DNA from: Promicromonospora sukumoe | Lineage (GTDB): Bacteria > Actinomycetota > Actinomycetes > Actinomycetales > Cellulomonadaceae | NCBI RefSeq assembly: GCF_014137995.1 | Contig: NZ_JACGWV010000002.1 | Coordinates: forward strand, 1,302,001-1,366,000 | DNA: 64,000 nucleotides | Reading direction: 5' to 3' | Notes under the pieces: model-generated | Databases searched by the model: none | The model's input: the letters and a program-made list of their open reading frames with translations, nothing else | What the model was told of the DNA's origin: nothing | Part shown: one piece after another, positions 22,652-31,034 of the stretch | Layout of the letters: every line of letters begins with the position of its first letter | How positions within the stretch are numbered: the first letter of the stretch is position 1 | Made by a program: the position numbers and the translations under genes

Positions 22652-23707
22652 TCAGCGCTCCGTGGCCGGCGCGCCGTTCGAGGCCGGCGCGGTGTCCGCC
22701 GTCGGCTCGGCCGCCCGGGTCGTGAGCGCGCTCAGGAGCCCGCTCACCAGGTCGGGCGTGACGGTCAGGGAGCCCACGTTCGGCAGGTGCGGTGCGGCGT
22801 CGCGCAGGGCGAGCGCGGTGAGCACGTCGCGCCCGACGTTCGTGTAGACCGCCATGAGCGCGGCCTCCTTCGCGGCCTCGGCCTCACCGAGCCGGCGCAG
22901 CGAGCCCGCCTGGGCCGTGCTGGCGATCTCGCGCCGCTCGGCGTCGGACTTCGCCGAGACGAGGGCGGCCGCCGCGGCCTCCTCGGCCTCGCGGCGCTTG
23001 TTCGCACCCTCCTGGGCCACGAGCTGCTCGCGGCGGGCGGCGAGCTCGATCTGGCTCGCGAGCTCGTTCTCCGCGATCTTGCGTTCCCGCTCGACGGCGA
23101 CGGCGCGGCGCTCGTAGGTCGCGCGGTCAGCCTCGGCCTGGAGCCGTTCGCGGACGGGGGTGCGCAGGGCCTTCTCGACGTCGCCCTCAGGACGAACCGC
23201 GAGCACGCGGACGCCGAGGATCTCGATGCCCGTCGCGGCGAGGCGGGCGTCCTCGCCGAGCGCGCCGAGCGCCGTCCGCACGCGCCCGATGCCGGACTCC
23301 AGCGCCTCGGCGAGGTCCAGCGTGGCGATCAGGTCGACCGTGAGGCTCTGCGCGAGCTGCCCCACGATGGCGCCGACCTGCTGGCGGCCGCTCGCCTCCT
23401 GACCCTTGCCCGTGACGGGGAAGATGCCGAAGTCGAGGCGCTGGGACGCGAGGACCGGGTCGCCGAAGCGGTAGGTGACGTTCGACTGCACGCTGACGTC
23501 CTGCTGGTCGCGCGTGACGGCGTGGAACAGGACCGGCAGCTCCTGGTCGGTGGCGGGCACCTCGCTGAGCACCGAGGTGTCGGGCCGGAACCAGAAGGCC
23601 TGGCCCACGCCCTCGTGGCGGACGCCGCCCTTGCTGAGGTGCACCACGTAGTCGCTCGCGGTGCCGAGGAACTGGCGGAACCCGGGGTAGCGCTTGATCG
23701 TCGCCAT
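22652..23707 (-). CDS. SPFH/Band-7 domain protein
   Basis: The 351 residues have an N-terminal SPFH domain (FWFRPDTSVLSEVPATDQEL ... DVSVQSNVTYRF) and a long Ala/Glu/Arg coiled coil (about 195-270, ERRAVAVERERKIAENELAS). No N-terminal membrane helix is visible, unlike flotillins, so it may be a cytoplasmic oligomer. GGAG precedes ATG 23707. It is the first gene of the minus unit controlled from the NrtR operators. Confidence 0.85.
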   Translation of the reverse strand: MATIKRYPGFRQFLGTASDYVVHLSKGGVRHEGVGQAFWFRPDTSVLSEVPATDQELPVLFHAVTRDQQDVSVQSNVTYRFGDPVLASQRLDFGIFPVTGKGQEASGRQQVGAIVGQLAQSLTVDLIATLDLAEALESGIGRVRTALGALGEDARLAATGIEILGVRVLAVRPEGDVEKALRTPVRERLQAEADRATYERRAVAVERERKIAENELASQIELAARREQLVAQEGANKRREAEEAAAAALVSAKSDAERREIASTAQAGSLRRLGEAEAAKEAALMAVYTNVGRDVLTALALRDAAPHLPNVGSLTVTPDLVSGLLSALTTRAAEPTADTAPASNGAPATER

Positions 23708-23731
23708 CGTCTGACTCTCCTTCGATTGTTG

Positions 23732-23780
23732 TCGTCAGTTTGACGATATCTACCCTCCCGGCTTTTCGTCAAGGTGACGA
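23732..23780. promoter_or_regulatory. Two TCGTCAnnnTGACGA operators between SPFH and NrtR genes
   Basis: Perfect 15-bp palindromes with identical 6-bp arms lie at 23732-23746 (spacer GTT) and 23766-23780 (spacer AGG), 34 bp centre to centre. They occupy the 91-bp divergent intergenic region, so one regulator can control both directions. Confidence 0.8.
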
Positions 23781-23798
23781 GAATGTACGGTCGATGTC

Positions 23799-24569
23799 AT
23801 GGCCCGCACAGCACCCGTCCCGTCCGCGATACCCGACTCCGCGGGCGCCTTCCCCGTCACCGTCGACGTCGTGGCGCTGACGGTGCGGGAGGCCGCCCTG
23901 CACGTCCTCGTCGTCGACCGGCTCCTGGAGCCGTACCGCGGGCAGGCCGCGCTGCCGGGCGGGTTCGTGCTCGCGGGCGAGACGCTGGAGCAGGCGGCGG
24001 GGCGAGAGCTCGAGGAGGAGACGCGGCTGACGGTCCCGGCCGGGGCGACGGGAACGGGCCCCTGGCACCTGGAGCAGCTCCGCACCTACGGCCCGCTCGG
24101 GCGGGACCCGCGGGGCCCCGTGCTCTCGGTCGCCTACCTGCTGCTCGCGCCCGCCTTCGGGCTGCCGGCGGCAGGCGGCGACGCGGCCGAGGCCCGCTGG
24201 GTCCCGGTCGGGGGCCGGGGCGCCGGGCTCGCCTTCGACCACGACGGCATCCTGGCCGACGGCGTGGAGCGGGCCCGCGCCAAGATCGAGTACTCGCCGC
24301 TGGCGGCCGCGTTCTGCCCGCCCGAGTTCACGGTCGCCGAGCTGCGCGGCGTCTACGAGGCGGTGTGGGGCACGCGGCTGGACGCGCGCAACTTCCACCG
24401 GAAGGCCACGGGAACCCCGGGTTTCCTGGAGCCGACCGGGCGCCTGGGCGGCGGCGGCCCCGGCCGGCCGGCCGAGCTGTTCCGGCTGGCCCCCGGCGCC
24501 GACCCGACCGCGACCGTGCTGCACCCGCCGCTGCTGCGGCCGGCCGACGCCGGACCGGAGGCGGGCTGA
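23799..24569 (+). CDS. NrtR-family Nudix-winged-helix transcriptional regulator
   Basis: The 256 residues have a Nudix domain at 20-160 with box GGFVLAGETLEQAAGRELEE. A winged helix follows (FTVAELRGVYEAVWGTRL, then DARNFHRK), the canonical NrtR C-terminal signature. NrtR proteins sense ADP-ribose-type ligands with a Nudix domain that is usually catalytically dead; here the RE-x-x-EE residues are retained. The ATG at 23799 lies 18 bp from the second palindrome. Autoregulation and control of the SPFH/NAD-kinase-like unit are inferred. Confidence 0.85.
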   Translation: MARTAPVPSAIPDSAGAFPVTVDVVALTVREAALHVLVVDRLLEPYRGQAALPGGFVLAGETLEQAAGRELEEETRLTVPAGATGTGPWHLEQLRTYGPLGRDPRGPVLSVAYLLLAPAFGLPAAGGDAAEARWVPVGGRGAGLAFDHDGILADGVERARAKIEYSPLAAAFCPPEFTVAELRGVYEAVWGTRLDARNFHRKATGTPGFLEPTGRLGGGGPGRPAELFRLAPGADPTATVLHPPLLRPADAGPEAG

Positions 24570-24623
24570 CCGGCGTCGGGCCGGCCGGCCGAACCGGCGT
24601 CGGACCGGCCCGCCGGACCGGGG

Positions 24624-25664
24624 TCAGCCCTGACCCGGGCGCGTCCTCGGCTTGAGCCGCAGGTCCGGCAGCGCGGGTGCGCGCAGCGGCCCGGTCGGAT
24701 AGCCGTGCACCTGGCCGAACAGCCGCCCGGCGGCGCCGTCGGCGTAGCCGGTCACCCCGTCCGCGAGCTCGGCGATCTGGGCCGTCCAGGCGTCGCGGGC
24801 CCGCACGATGTCCTCGTGCGTGCGACCCATGAAGTTCCACCACATGACGACGTCCTCGTCGAACGGCAGGCCGCCGATCAGCACCGCCCGGACAGGAGCC
24901 GCGGCCCCGGCGCGCACCACGAGCGTCGACCGCCCCGGAGCCACGTAGCCGAGGTTCGACGGCGGCACGACGCTGCCCTCGAACGTCATGTCGCCGGAGT
25001 CGACGAGCAGGGCGTGCTCGTGCCCCGCGTCGACGTCGAGCCGCACCTCGGCGCCCGGCTCGAGGTCGATCTGCGCCCCGACGAGCGGCGTGTACGTCGT
25101 CGCGGGCGACGCCAGCTCCTCCCCCGCCACGGACAGCCGGCCGACGAACACCTGCACGACGGCGCCCTCGTGCCGGACGAGCGGCAGGCCGGCGTGGTGC
25201 TCGAAGTGCGGGTCGACGCCGAGCGCGGAGCCGGGCAGCGCCGTCCAGAGCTGCACGCCGTGCAGCCGGGGCGGGCGGCCCTCGGCGGGCGACTCCTCGG
25301 AGTGCGAGATGCCCATGCCCGCCGTCATCAGGTTGAGCTCGCCCGGCCGGACCCGCTGGAGCGAGCCCACCGAGTCGCGGTGCAGGATCTCGCCCTCGAA
25401 GAGCCAGCTCACGGTCTGCAGCCCGGTGTGCGGGTGCGGCGGCACCTGCATGCCCTCGCTGTCGGAGACGTCGTCGGGGCCGTAGTGGTCGCTGAAGCAC
25501 CAGGCGCCCACGAGCGACCGTGCGCGCTGCGGGATGGTGCGCCGCACGTCCATCGCCCGCGGCCCGCCGAGCGGCACGTCCCGCGGGGTGAGGAGCTCGA
25601 TGCCGTCGCCCTGGTCGCCCGCGGCGCAGACCTGCTCGGCCGGCTGGGTCTCGAGGTTGCTCAT
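24624..25664 (-). CDS. Pirin family protein
   Basis: The 346 residues include the iron site pattern PPHPHTGLQTVSW and HSEESP (His, His, His, Glu), followed by a second cupin with RAVLIGGLPFDEDVVMWWN. Pirins are two-cupin proteins; bacterial members can have quercetinase activity or bind partner proteins. Length and motifs are complete. Confidence 0.9.
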   Translation of the reverse strand: MSNLETQPAEQVCAAGDQGDGIELLTPRDVPLGGPRAMDVRRTIPQRARSLVGAWCFSDHYGPDDVSDSEGMQVPPHPHTGLQTVSWLFEGEILHRDSVGSLQRVRPGELNLMTAGMGISHSEESPAEGRPPRLHGVQLWTALPGSALGVDPHFEHHAGLPLVRHEGAVVQVFVGRLSVAGEELASPATTYTPLVGAQIDLEPGAEVRLDVDAGHEHALLVDSGDMTFEGSVVPPSNLGYVAPGRSTLVVRAGAAAPVRAVLIGGLPFDEDVVMWWNFMGRTHEDIVRARDAWTAQIAELADGVTGYADGAAGRLFGQVHGYPTGPLRAPALPDLRLKPRTRPGQG

Positions 25665-25703
25665 GCGCCGAGCCTAGATGCCGCGCGCGGGCTCCGGGGA
25701 GGG

Positions 25704-25737
25704 GCCAGGGCCCCCGGGGCAGGCCGGGGGCCCTGGC
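25704..25737. terminator. 14-bp hairpin upstream of the pirin gene
   Basis: GCCAGGGCCCCCGG pairs perfectly with CCGGGGGCCCTGGC. It sits 40 bp upstream of the pirin start, so it may separate upstream transcripts from pirin or lie in its leader. Confidence 0.5.
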
Positions 25738-25894
25738 GAAACCGCATACCCGTGGCCCGCGCTCGGCGAGAACCAGGGGCGTCGTGTCGACGTCACGACT
25801 CCGTTGTGCCCGTCAGACCCGGGTCGCCAGGCCTGTTCTGCACGAACACCTCGAACGCGGGCGGTCTTCCGGCCCCGTACAGGCACCTGTGGCG

Positions 25895-26165
25895 TCATCC
25901 ACAGCCCGCACCGCGGTACGGGATGTCCTGTCGTTCTCCGGTCGACCCATGTGTCCGATGTCCAAGCCGGTCGGTACTGCTGCAGCGCACCGCATCTGCA
26001 CCCGGATCGTCGAACCATTGACACCGTTTCTATCCGCGTGTCGTACATGCGGCAACTGCTCCGCCGTTGTAATTTTCACCCTCTGGTTCTCAACAGTTCT
26101 GTCCACAGGAAAAGCCCCGGATTTCCCACACAACACACAGGGCTGTGGATCAAATCTGTGGATAA
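25895..26165. other. Non-coding 510-bp region with a DnaA-box cluster
   Basis: Within 26099-26165 lie CTGTCCACA (26099), TTTCCCACA (26122), TGTGGATCA (26144) and the perfect box TGTGGATAA (26157, complement TTATCCACA). TCATCCACA is at 25895. The surrounding stretch 26010-26165 is much richer in A+T than the rest of the window and has TTGACA at 26018. No gene is seen in 25665-26174. dnaA and dnaN are absent, so this is not oriC by context; DnaA titration or regulation is possible. Confidence 0.6.
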
Positions 26166-26174
26166 CTTGCCGGG

Positions 26175-27185
26175 TCAGACCCAGGCGCGGGAACCCGGTG
26201 CGCCGCCCGTCGTCGAGTCGGTGCGCCCGTCGAGCTCCTCCGGGGTGGCGATGAAGCCGCCGTCGTCCACGAGGACGCCGGCGATGCGGCCCTGGAGGGA
26301 GACGGCGAGGCGGGCGAGCGACGCGCGCATGCGCGCCCGGGCGATGACGTGCAGCCCGGAGCCGCGCTCGAGCTCCAGCTCGTAGGGGTCGGCCGGCACC
26401 CAGGTCATGCGGTAGGCGTACGGGCCGTAGCTGCGCCAGTCCAGCGCCCCGAGCGCGCGCGGCACCCGGTCGACCCGCTCGACGTCGACGACGATCGAGC
26501 CGTCGTAGGCCGTGCTGCCCGCGAGCGTGTACCGCGGCGTGCCGTCGGGCATGACCTGCTCGGCGGACACGTCGGCGGTGGCGATGAACGAGCGGAGCAT
26601 GGGCAGCACGTCGCCCGGCTGGAGCGGGTGCGCGGAGTAGAGCGACAGGTTGACGGACGCCGCCGCCTCCGGGACCAGGGGCTGACGCCCGTCGGCGAGC
26701 ACTCCGCCGGCGGTCTTGCGCGCCGCCGCGACCATCCACTGCACGATGCGCAGCTCCTCGGTCTGCGGAAGGGCGTGCGGGAAGGCGCGGGCGATCCCGT
26801 CCCGGTCGTCGTACGACGTCGGGGCCGCGCCCCGCATGTCCCGGAGGCCGTCGCTGCGCGCGACGGAGTACGCCTCCGCCTTGGTGGCGGCGATGGACAG
26901 CTCGGCGAGGTGTGCCTCCCCGACCTCGAAGGGGCCGGTCGCGACGTGCGCCTCACCCAGCCGCATGACACCGGGGACGAGCGCGTCGGACTGCGCCATG
27001 CCACGGAACCGGGAGCCGGCCATCCGCCGCGCGCCCGCGGCGCGGGAGGGTTCTCGCAGCCACGCGATGTCCGAGAACCAGGCGGCCGCCAGCTCGCTGA
27101 CCGCCACGGGGCCGTTCGTGCTGGGCAGGATCAGAAGATGACCCGAGGCGTGCTCCGCTGGAATCGCGCCCGCCAGAAATGTCAT
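26175..27185 (-). CDS. Conserved hypothetical protein (336 aa)
   Basis: This soluble protein has alternating beta and helix segments (ASGHLLILPSTNGPVAVSEL ... DIAWLREPS ... SIVVDVERVDRVP) and no recognised catalytic motif. It has no signal peptide. The start is the ATG at 27185. Its 5' neighbour is the divergent TetR gene with a 290-bp A+T-richer spacer; its 3' end abuts the DnaA-box cluster. Function unknown. Confidence 0.7.
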   Translation of the reverse strand: MTFLAGAIPAEHASGHLLILPSTNGPVAVSELAAAWFSDIAWLREPSRAAGARRMAGSRFRGMAQSDALVPGVMRLGEAHVATGPFEVGEAHLAELSIAATKAEAYSVARSDGLRDMRGAAPTSYDDRDGIARAFPHALPQTEELRIVQWMVAAARKTAGGVLADGRQPLVPEAAASVNLSLYSAHPLQPGDVLPMLRSFIATADVSAEQVMPDGTPRYTLAGSTAYDGSIVVDVERVDRVPRALGALDWRSYGPYAYRMTWVPADPYELELERGSGLHVIARARMRASLARLAVSLQGRIAGVLVDDGGFIATPEELDGRTDSTTGGAPGSRAWV

Positions 27186-27464
27186 GCGGGCACCTTACTG
27201 CCGGGCACTTTCGCCCATGATGCAGGCGTGTTACAGAGATGAAACACGCTCGTGACGAAGGACTCGCGGTTTTCCGCGCTTCGCGCGAGGCGTATTACAC
27301 ATCCATATATTTGGCGACGGAGTCTCAGTGCAAAGACATGCATATTCCACCAGTGGCACCGCGCAAAGCCGATCTATACGAACTTAGCGCCACGTGTCCG
27401 ACGAATTCGCCGCGACGCCCTTCGCCACCCGATCCTGCGTTCCAGATACTGACGACGAGGGCAT

Positions 27465-27477
27465 ATGCTGTCAGCAT
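27465..27477. promoter_or_regulatory. ATGCTGTCAGCAT palindrome over the TetR start codon
   Basis: Perfect 6-bp arms surround one central T, and the block overlaps the ATG at 27476. It is a likely autoregulatory operator. The rest of 27186-27464 is A+T-richer intergenic DNA with no gene seen. Confidence 0.55.
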
Positions 27478-28087
27478 GCCCAAGATCATCGGCAAGAGCC
27501 TGCACGAGCACCGGCAGATGACCAGGCACAAGCTGTTCACCGCTCTGTCCACCCTCATGGCGGAGCGCGGGTTCGACACCATCACGCTGGCCGACATCGC
27601 CGCGGCGGCGAACGTCGGCCGGACCGCGGTCTACAACCACTTCCACGACAAGGAAGCACTGCTCCTCGGGTTCATCACGCACGAGACCGAGCAGTACGCC
27701 CACACGCTGGAGCGCGCGCTGGACGGCGTGGCCGACCCCGTGGAACAGCTGCGTACCTACATCCGCCAGCAGGCCCAGCTCACCCGTGTCTTCCACCTCG
27801 CCCCCGGCCCGGACCTGCGCACCGTCCTGTCCCGCGCCACGCTGCAGCGCCTGCGCGAGCACGCCGACATCGTCGAGGCGATCCTGCGCCGCATCCTGAC
27901 GGCGGGGATCGACGCGGGGACCTTCCCGCCCCAGGACATCGAGCCGACCGTGCACCTGGTCAACGCCTGCCTGTCGGGCCGGCTCATCCCGGACGAGCCG
28001 GTCGCCCGCGAGCGGACCATCCGTGCGGCGGAGGCCTTCGTGCTGCGCGCGGTGGGGGCCCGGGTTCCGGAGCGGGTGCCCGCCTGA
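27476..28087 (+). CDS. TetR-family transcriptional regulator
   Basis: The 203 residues have the N-terminal HTH FDTITLADIAAAANVGRTAV followed by YNHFHDKEALLLG, the TetR signature. The C-terminal ligand domain is helical. The MFS exporter gene follows 140 bp downstream on the same strand, separated only by a dispersed repeat, so a repressor-exporter pair is likely. Confidence 0.9.
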   Translation: MPKIIGKSLHEHRQMTRHKLFTALSTLMAERGFDTITLADIAAAANVGRTAVYNHFHDKEALLLGFITHETEQYAHTLERALDGVADPVEQLRTYIRQQAQLTRVFHLAPGPDLRTVLSRATLQRLREHADIVEAILRRILTAGIDAGTFPPQDIEPTVHLVNACLSGRLIPDEPVARERTIRAAEAFVLRAVGARVPERVPA

Positions 28088-28178
28088 GCCGGAGGTGCAG
28101 CGCAGGGTGGGGGCCGAGGAACGAGGCACCCGCCCGGAGCGGAGCCGCAGGCTCGGGCGGCAGACGAGCAGAGCTTAG
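28085..28178 (+). repeat. Dispersed 93-nt stop-codon-linked repeat, copy 2
   Basis: It starts on the TetR stop codon and is nearly identical to copy 1 for 70 nt. The closing stem is CTGAGCC with GGCTCGG, so one A is replaced by G (T-A to T-G wobble). Confidence 0.85.
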
Positions 28179-28226
28179 GTAAGCGGGCCGGCAGGCGGTA
28201 ACCCGCCTGGCGGTAGCCTCTAGCGC

Positions 28227-29567
28227 GTGTCTTCCGCCGCCGTAAACCCGGAGCCCGCGCCCCCGACGAGGCAGGCGCCGCTCGGCGGACCGTTCGCCAG
28301 GGTCGTCGCCGCCAACCTCAGCTCGAGCCTGGGCGACGGCATAGCCCGCGTCGCCGCACCGCTGCTGGCCGTGCAGCTCACGGACGACCCGCTGCTCGTG
28401 TCGCTCGTGGCCGTCGCCGCCCTGCTCCCCTGGCTCGTGCTCGCCATCCCGGCGGGCGTGCTCGTGGACCGGATCGACCGCCGGCTCGCGCTCGGCCTCG
28501 CGGGCGGGGTGCGCGCCCTCGTCGCGGCCGGGCTGCTCGCGCTGCACCTCACCGGTGCGCTCACGATCTGGTGGCTCCTGCTAGTCGTGCTCCTGTACGG
28601 CGCGCTGGAGACGGTGTACGACGGCGCGATCCGCGCCGTGGTCCCGTCGATCGTCCTCCGGGGCGACCTGCCCCGCGCGAACTCGCGCATCGAGGCCACC
28701 GAGATCGTGGTGCAGCAGTTCCTCTCGCAGCCGCTCACCTCGTGGCTGCTCGCGTTCTCCGCGGCCTGGGCGCTCGGGCTGAACACCGCCGCGTACGCGG
28801 TGGCCGGCGGGCTGGCGCTGACACTGCCCGCCGTCGCCTCCGGGATCGCCGCCCGACGACGACGCCAGGTGGCGGACGAGCCCGGCCGGGCAGAGGCCGG
28901 CCAGGACGACGACGCGGACGTCGCCGCACCGACGGCCGGCTGGCGGGCCGAGCTCGCCGCGGGGTTCCGCTTCATCTGGGCCAGCTCGATGCTGCGGCCG
29001 CTGTGGATCGTGAGCGTGCTCATCGGCATCTGCCACGCCGCGATCACGTCCACCCTGGTGCTGTTCATCCTGGAGCGGCTCGACGTCCCCGAGGCCTGGT
29101 ACGGCACGTTCATGCTGGCCGGTGCCGTGGGCGCCCTGACGGCGGCGGCCGTCACGAGCAGACTCAAGGCCCGCTTCGGAACGGGCCCCGTGATGGCGGC
29201 GGTGAACGCCGTCGGGCTCGGGGCCTGGTTCCTCGTCGGCGTGTTCCCCCTGGCCGGGGTGGGCGCGGTCGCGATCTTCGTGTCGTTCGGCTGCACGACG
29301 ACGTGGAACGTGCTGGTCATGTCGCTGCGCCAGGCCGCGGTGCCGAACCACCTGCTCGGCCGGGTGCACGGCACGTGGCGCACCGCGCTGTGGGGCGCCA
29401 TGCCGCTCGGTTCCCTCGCCGGCGGCCTGCTCGCGCGCTCCGGCTACAGCACGCCGCTGATCGTCGGTGCGACGGTCGGCCTGATGGTCTCCGCCGTCGG
29501 GCACCGGTACATCGCCACGCTGCCCGATCCGGAGACACTCGACGCCGTGGAGCCGGCCCGGGCCTGA
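28227..29567 (+). CDS. MFS transporter, probable drug exporter
   Basis: The 446 residues have about 12 membrane helices and a charged central loop (about 205-240, rich in Arg, Glu, Asp). The motif A-like VLVDRIDRRLALG lies between helices 2 and 3. It resembles the macrolide-efflux/MFS_3 group. Start GTG 28227. The preceding TetR gene suggests substrate-induced expression. Confidence 0.85.
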   Translation: MSSAAVNPEPAPPTRQAPLGGPFARVVAANLSSSLGDGIARVAAPLLAVQLTDDPLLVSLVAVAALLPWLVLAIPAGVLVDRIDRRLALGLAGGVRALVAAGLLALHLTGALTIWWLLLVVLLYGALETVYDGAIRAVVPSIVLRGDLPRANSRIEATEIVVQQFLSQPLTSWLLAFSAAWALGLNTAAYAVAGGLALTLPAVASGIAARRRRQVADEPGRAEAGQDDDADVAAPTAGWRAELAAGFRFIWASSMLRPLWIVSVLIGICHAAITSTLVLFILERLDVPEAWYGTFMLAGAVGALTAAAVTSRLKARFGTGPVMAAVNAVGLGAWFLVGVFPLAGVGAVAIFVSFGCTTTWNVLVMSLRQAAVPNHLLGRVHGTWRTALWGAMPLGSLAGGLLARSGYSTPLIVGATVGLMVSAVGHRYIATLPDPETLDAVEPARA

Positions 29568-29582
29568 CGGCGACGCGTCAGA

Positions 29583-30719
29583 TCAGATCCAGCGCTTCCA
29601 GCGGAAGACGCCGAACAGACCCACGCTCACGGCGAGCATCGCGACCAGCGCCGCCGGGTACCCCCACGCCCAGCCCAGCTCCGGCATGGACTCGAAGTTC
29701 ATGCCGTAGACCGTGCCCACGAGGGTCGGGGCGAAGAGGATGGCCGCCCAGCCCGAGATCTTCTTGACCTCCTCGCCCTGCCGGATGCTGACCTCCGAGA
29801 GGTGCTTCATCTCCTCGTTCTGCCGCTGCGCGACGAGCGTCGCGGCCACGGTGAGGATGTCGCGCAGCGCGGCCCGGAAGACCTCGATGCGGTCGGCGGC
29901 CTCGGTGAGGTGGTCGGCGACGTCGCGCAGGTAGGCCTGCAGCTCCGGGTCGACGCCGTACTTGTCGGCGCCCTTGGCGAGCGAGCCGCACAGGGCCTGC
30001 TCGGGCCGGACGGCGCGCTGGAAGTCGATGACCTCGCGGGAGAGCTCGTAGATGCGCCGCGACACGTCGGGGGCGCCGCCCCAGACGTCGGACTCGATCT
30101 CGTCGATGTCGTGGTCCAGCCCCGCGACAACCGGCGCGTAGCCGTCCACGACGCTGTCGAGGATGGCGTACAGGACGGCCTCGGGCCCGCGGGCGAGCAT
30201 CTCGCGGTCCGCCTCCAGTCGGGCGCGGACGGCGGCGAGGTCGGGCGAGGCGCCGTGCCGCACGGTCACCACGAAGTCGGGGCCCACGAACACGTGCAGC
30301 TCGCCGAACTCGACCTCCTCGGCGTCGTCCAGGTAGCGCGCGGCCCGCAGCACGACGAACAGGGTGTCGCCGTACCGCTCGATCTTGGGGCGCTGGTGCG
30401 CCTGGATGGCGTCCTCGATCGCGAGCGGGTGCAGGTCGAACTCGCGCGCGAGCGACGTCAGCTCGGACTCCTCGGGCCGCTCCAGCCCGATCCAGGCCAT
30501 GCCGCCGGGACGGGACCGGAGCGCGCTGAAGGTCTCCGCGAGGTTGTCGTAGCCGGCGGTGCGGACGCCGTCGTCGTAGATCGCGGCGGCGACCATCGAC
30601 GAGCGGGGCTCGGGCGCGACGGGACGCGGTGCGACGTCGGGCACGACGCCGACGGAGCGGCGCTGGCGCAGGGCGCCGAGCAGCGGACGGGCAGGACGGG
30701 ACGGCAGGAACGTGGCCAT
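29583..30719 (-). CDS. corA: CorA-family magnesium/cobalt transporter
   Basis: The 378 residues have a large cytoplasmic alpha/beta and helical domain followed by two C-terminal membrane helices. The selectivity signature YGMNF lies at the end of the first, and the basic end RWKRW after the second. The pentameric channel imports Mg2+ down its gradient. ATG 30719 follows GGGAG. A 200-nt leader with a short ORF precedes it, suggesting regulation at the mRNA level. Confidence 0.92.
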   Translation of the reverse strand: MATFLPSRPARPLLGALRQRRSVGVVPDVAPRPVAPEPRSSMVAAAIYDDGVRTAGYDNLAETFSALRSRPGGMAWIGLERPEESELTSLAREFDLHPLAIEDAIQAHQRPKIERYGDTLFVVLRAARYLDDAEEVEFGELHVFVGPDFVVTVRHGASPDLAAVRARLEADREMLARGPEAVLYAILDSVVDGYAPVVAGLDHDIDEIESDVWGGAPDVSRRIYELSREVIDFQRAVRPEQALCGSLAKGADKYGVDPELQAYLRDVADHLTEAADRIEVFRAALRDILTVAATLVAQRQNEEMKHLSEVSIRQGEEVKKISGWAAILFAPTLVGTVYGMNFESMPELGWAWGYPAALVAMLAVSVGLFGVFRWKRWI

Positions 30720-30872
30720 GGGAAACTCCCGGGGTCGAGCGCAGGAAGAAGGACTGCGAACGCACACCGCAACAAGGACGGCCGGGCGACCGGTGGACCT
30801 CACGCCCCGTGAGGGGCGGAGCGCACCGGTGCGCGAGAGACCCGCTGACACGCGGGCAGGGGAACCGTCAGC

Positions 30873-30914
30873 TCAGCTGCGGCTCGGACTACTCGGAGGC
30901 TCGCTACGGGTCAT
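30873..30914 (-). CDS. Leader ORF upstream of corA (13 codons)
   Basis: Reading minus from ATG 30914 gives MTRSEPPSSPSRS, stop at 30873. A perfect AAGGAGGT lies 7 nt before the start, the strongest ribosome site nearby. A TAGACT -10-like box lies about 70 nt further upstream. GC-rich inverted repeats (CCCGC/GCGGG, CGCCCC/GGGGCG, GCGCACCGGTGCGC) lie between this ORF and corA. Pro and acidic residues recall Mg-responsive leader peptides such as Salmonella MgtL, but homology is not claimed. Confidence 0.55.
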   Translation of the reverse strand: MTRSEPPSSPSRS

Positions 30915-31034
30915 GCGCGCCACCTCCTTCGTCCTGCGGCGGACCGCCGCACCAGCGTCTTTCTCGACAGGGGCCAGTCTAGACCCGTCGGCCCCGGGGA
31001 TCGAAACAGTTCGAGAGCAAGGTCACAGACCGGG

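Noticed and set aside
25665..26174. Chromosomal origin of replication (oriC)
   Set aside because: DnaA boxes are present but few, and dnaA, dnaN, rpmH and gyrB are not in the neighbourhood.
30720..31030. M-box (ykoK) magnesium riboswitch before corA
   Set aside because: None of the conserved M-box stretches could be matched on the minus strand; a leader ORF with hairpins fits better.
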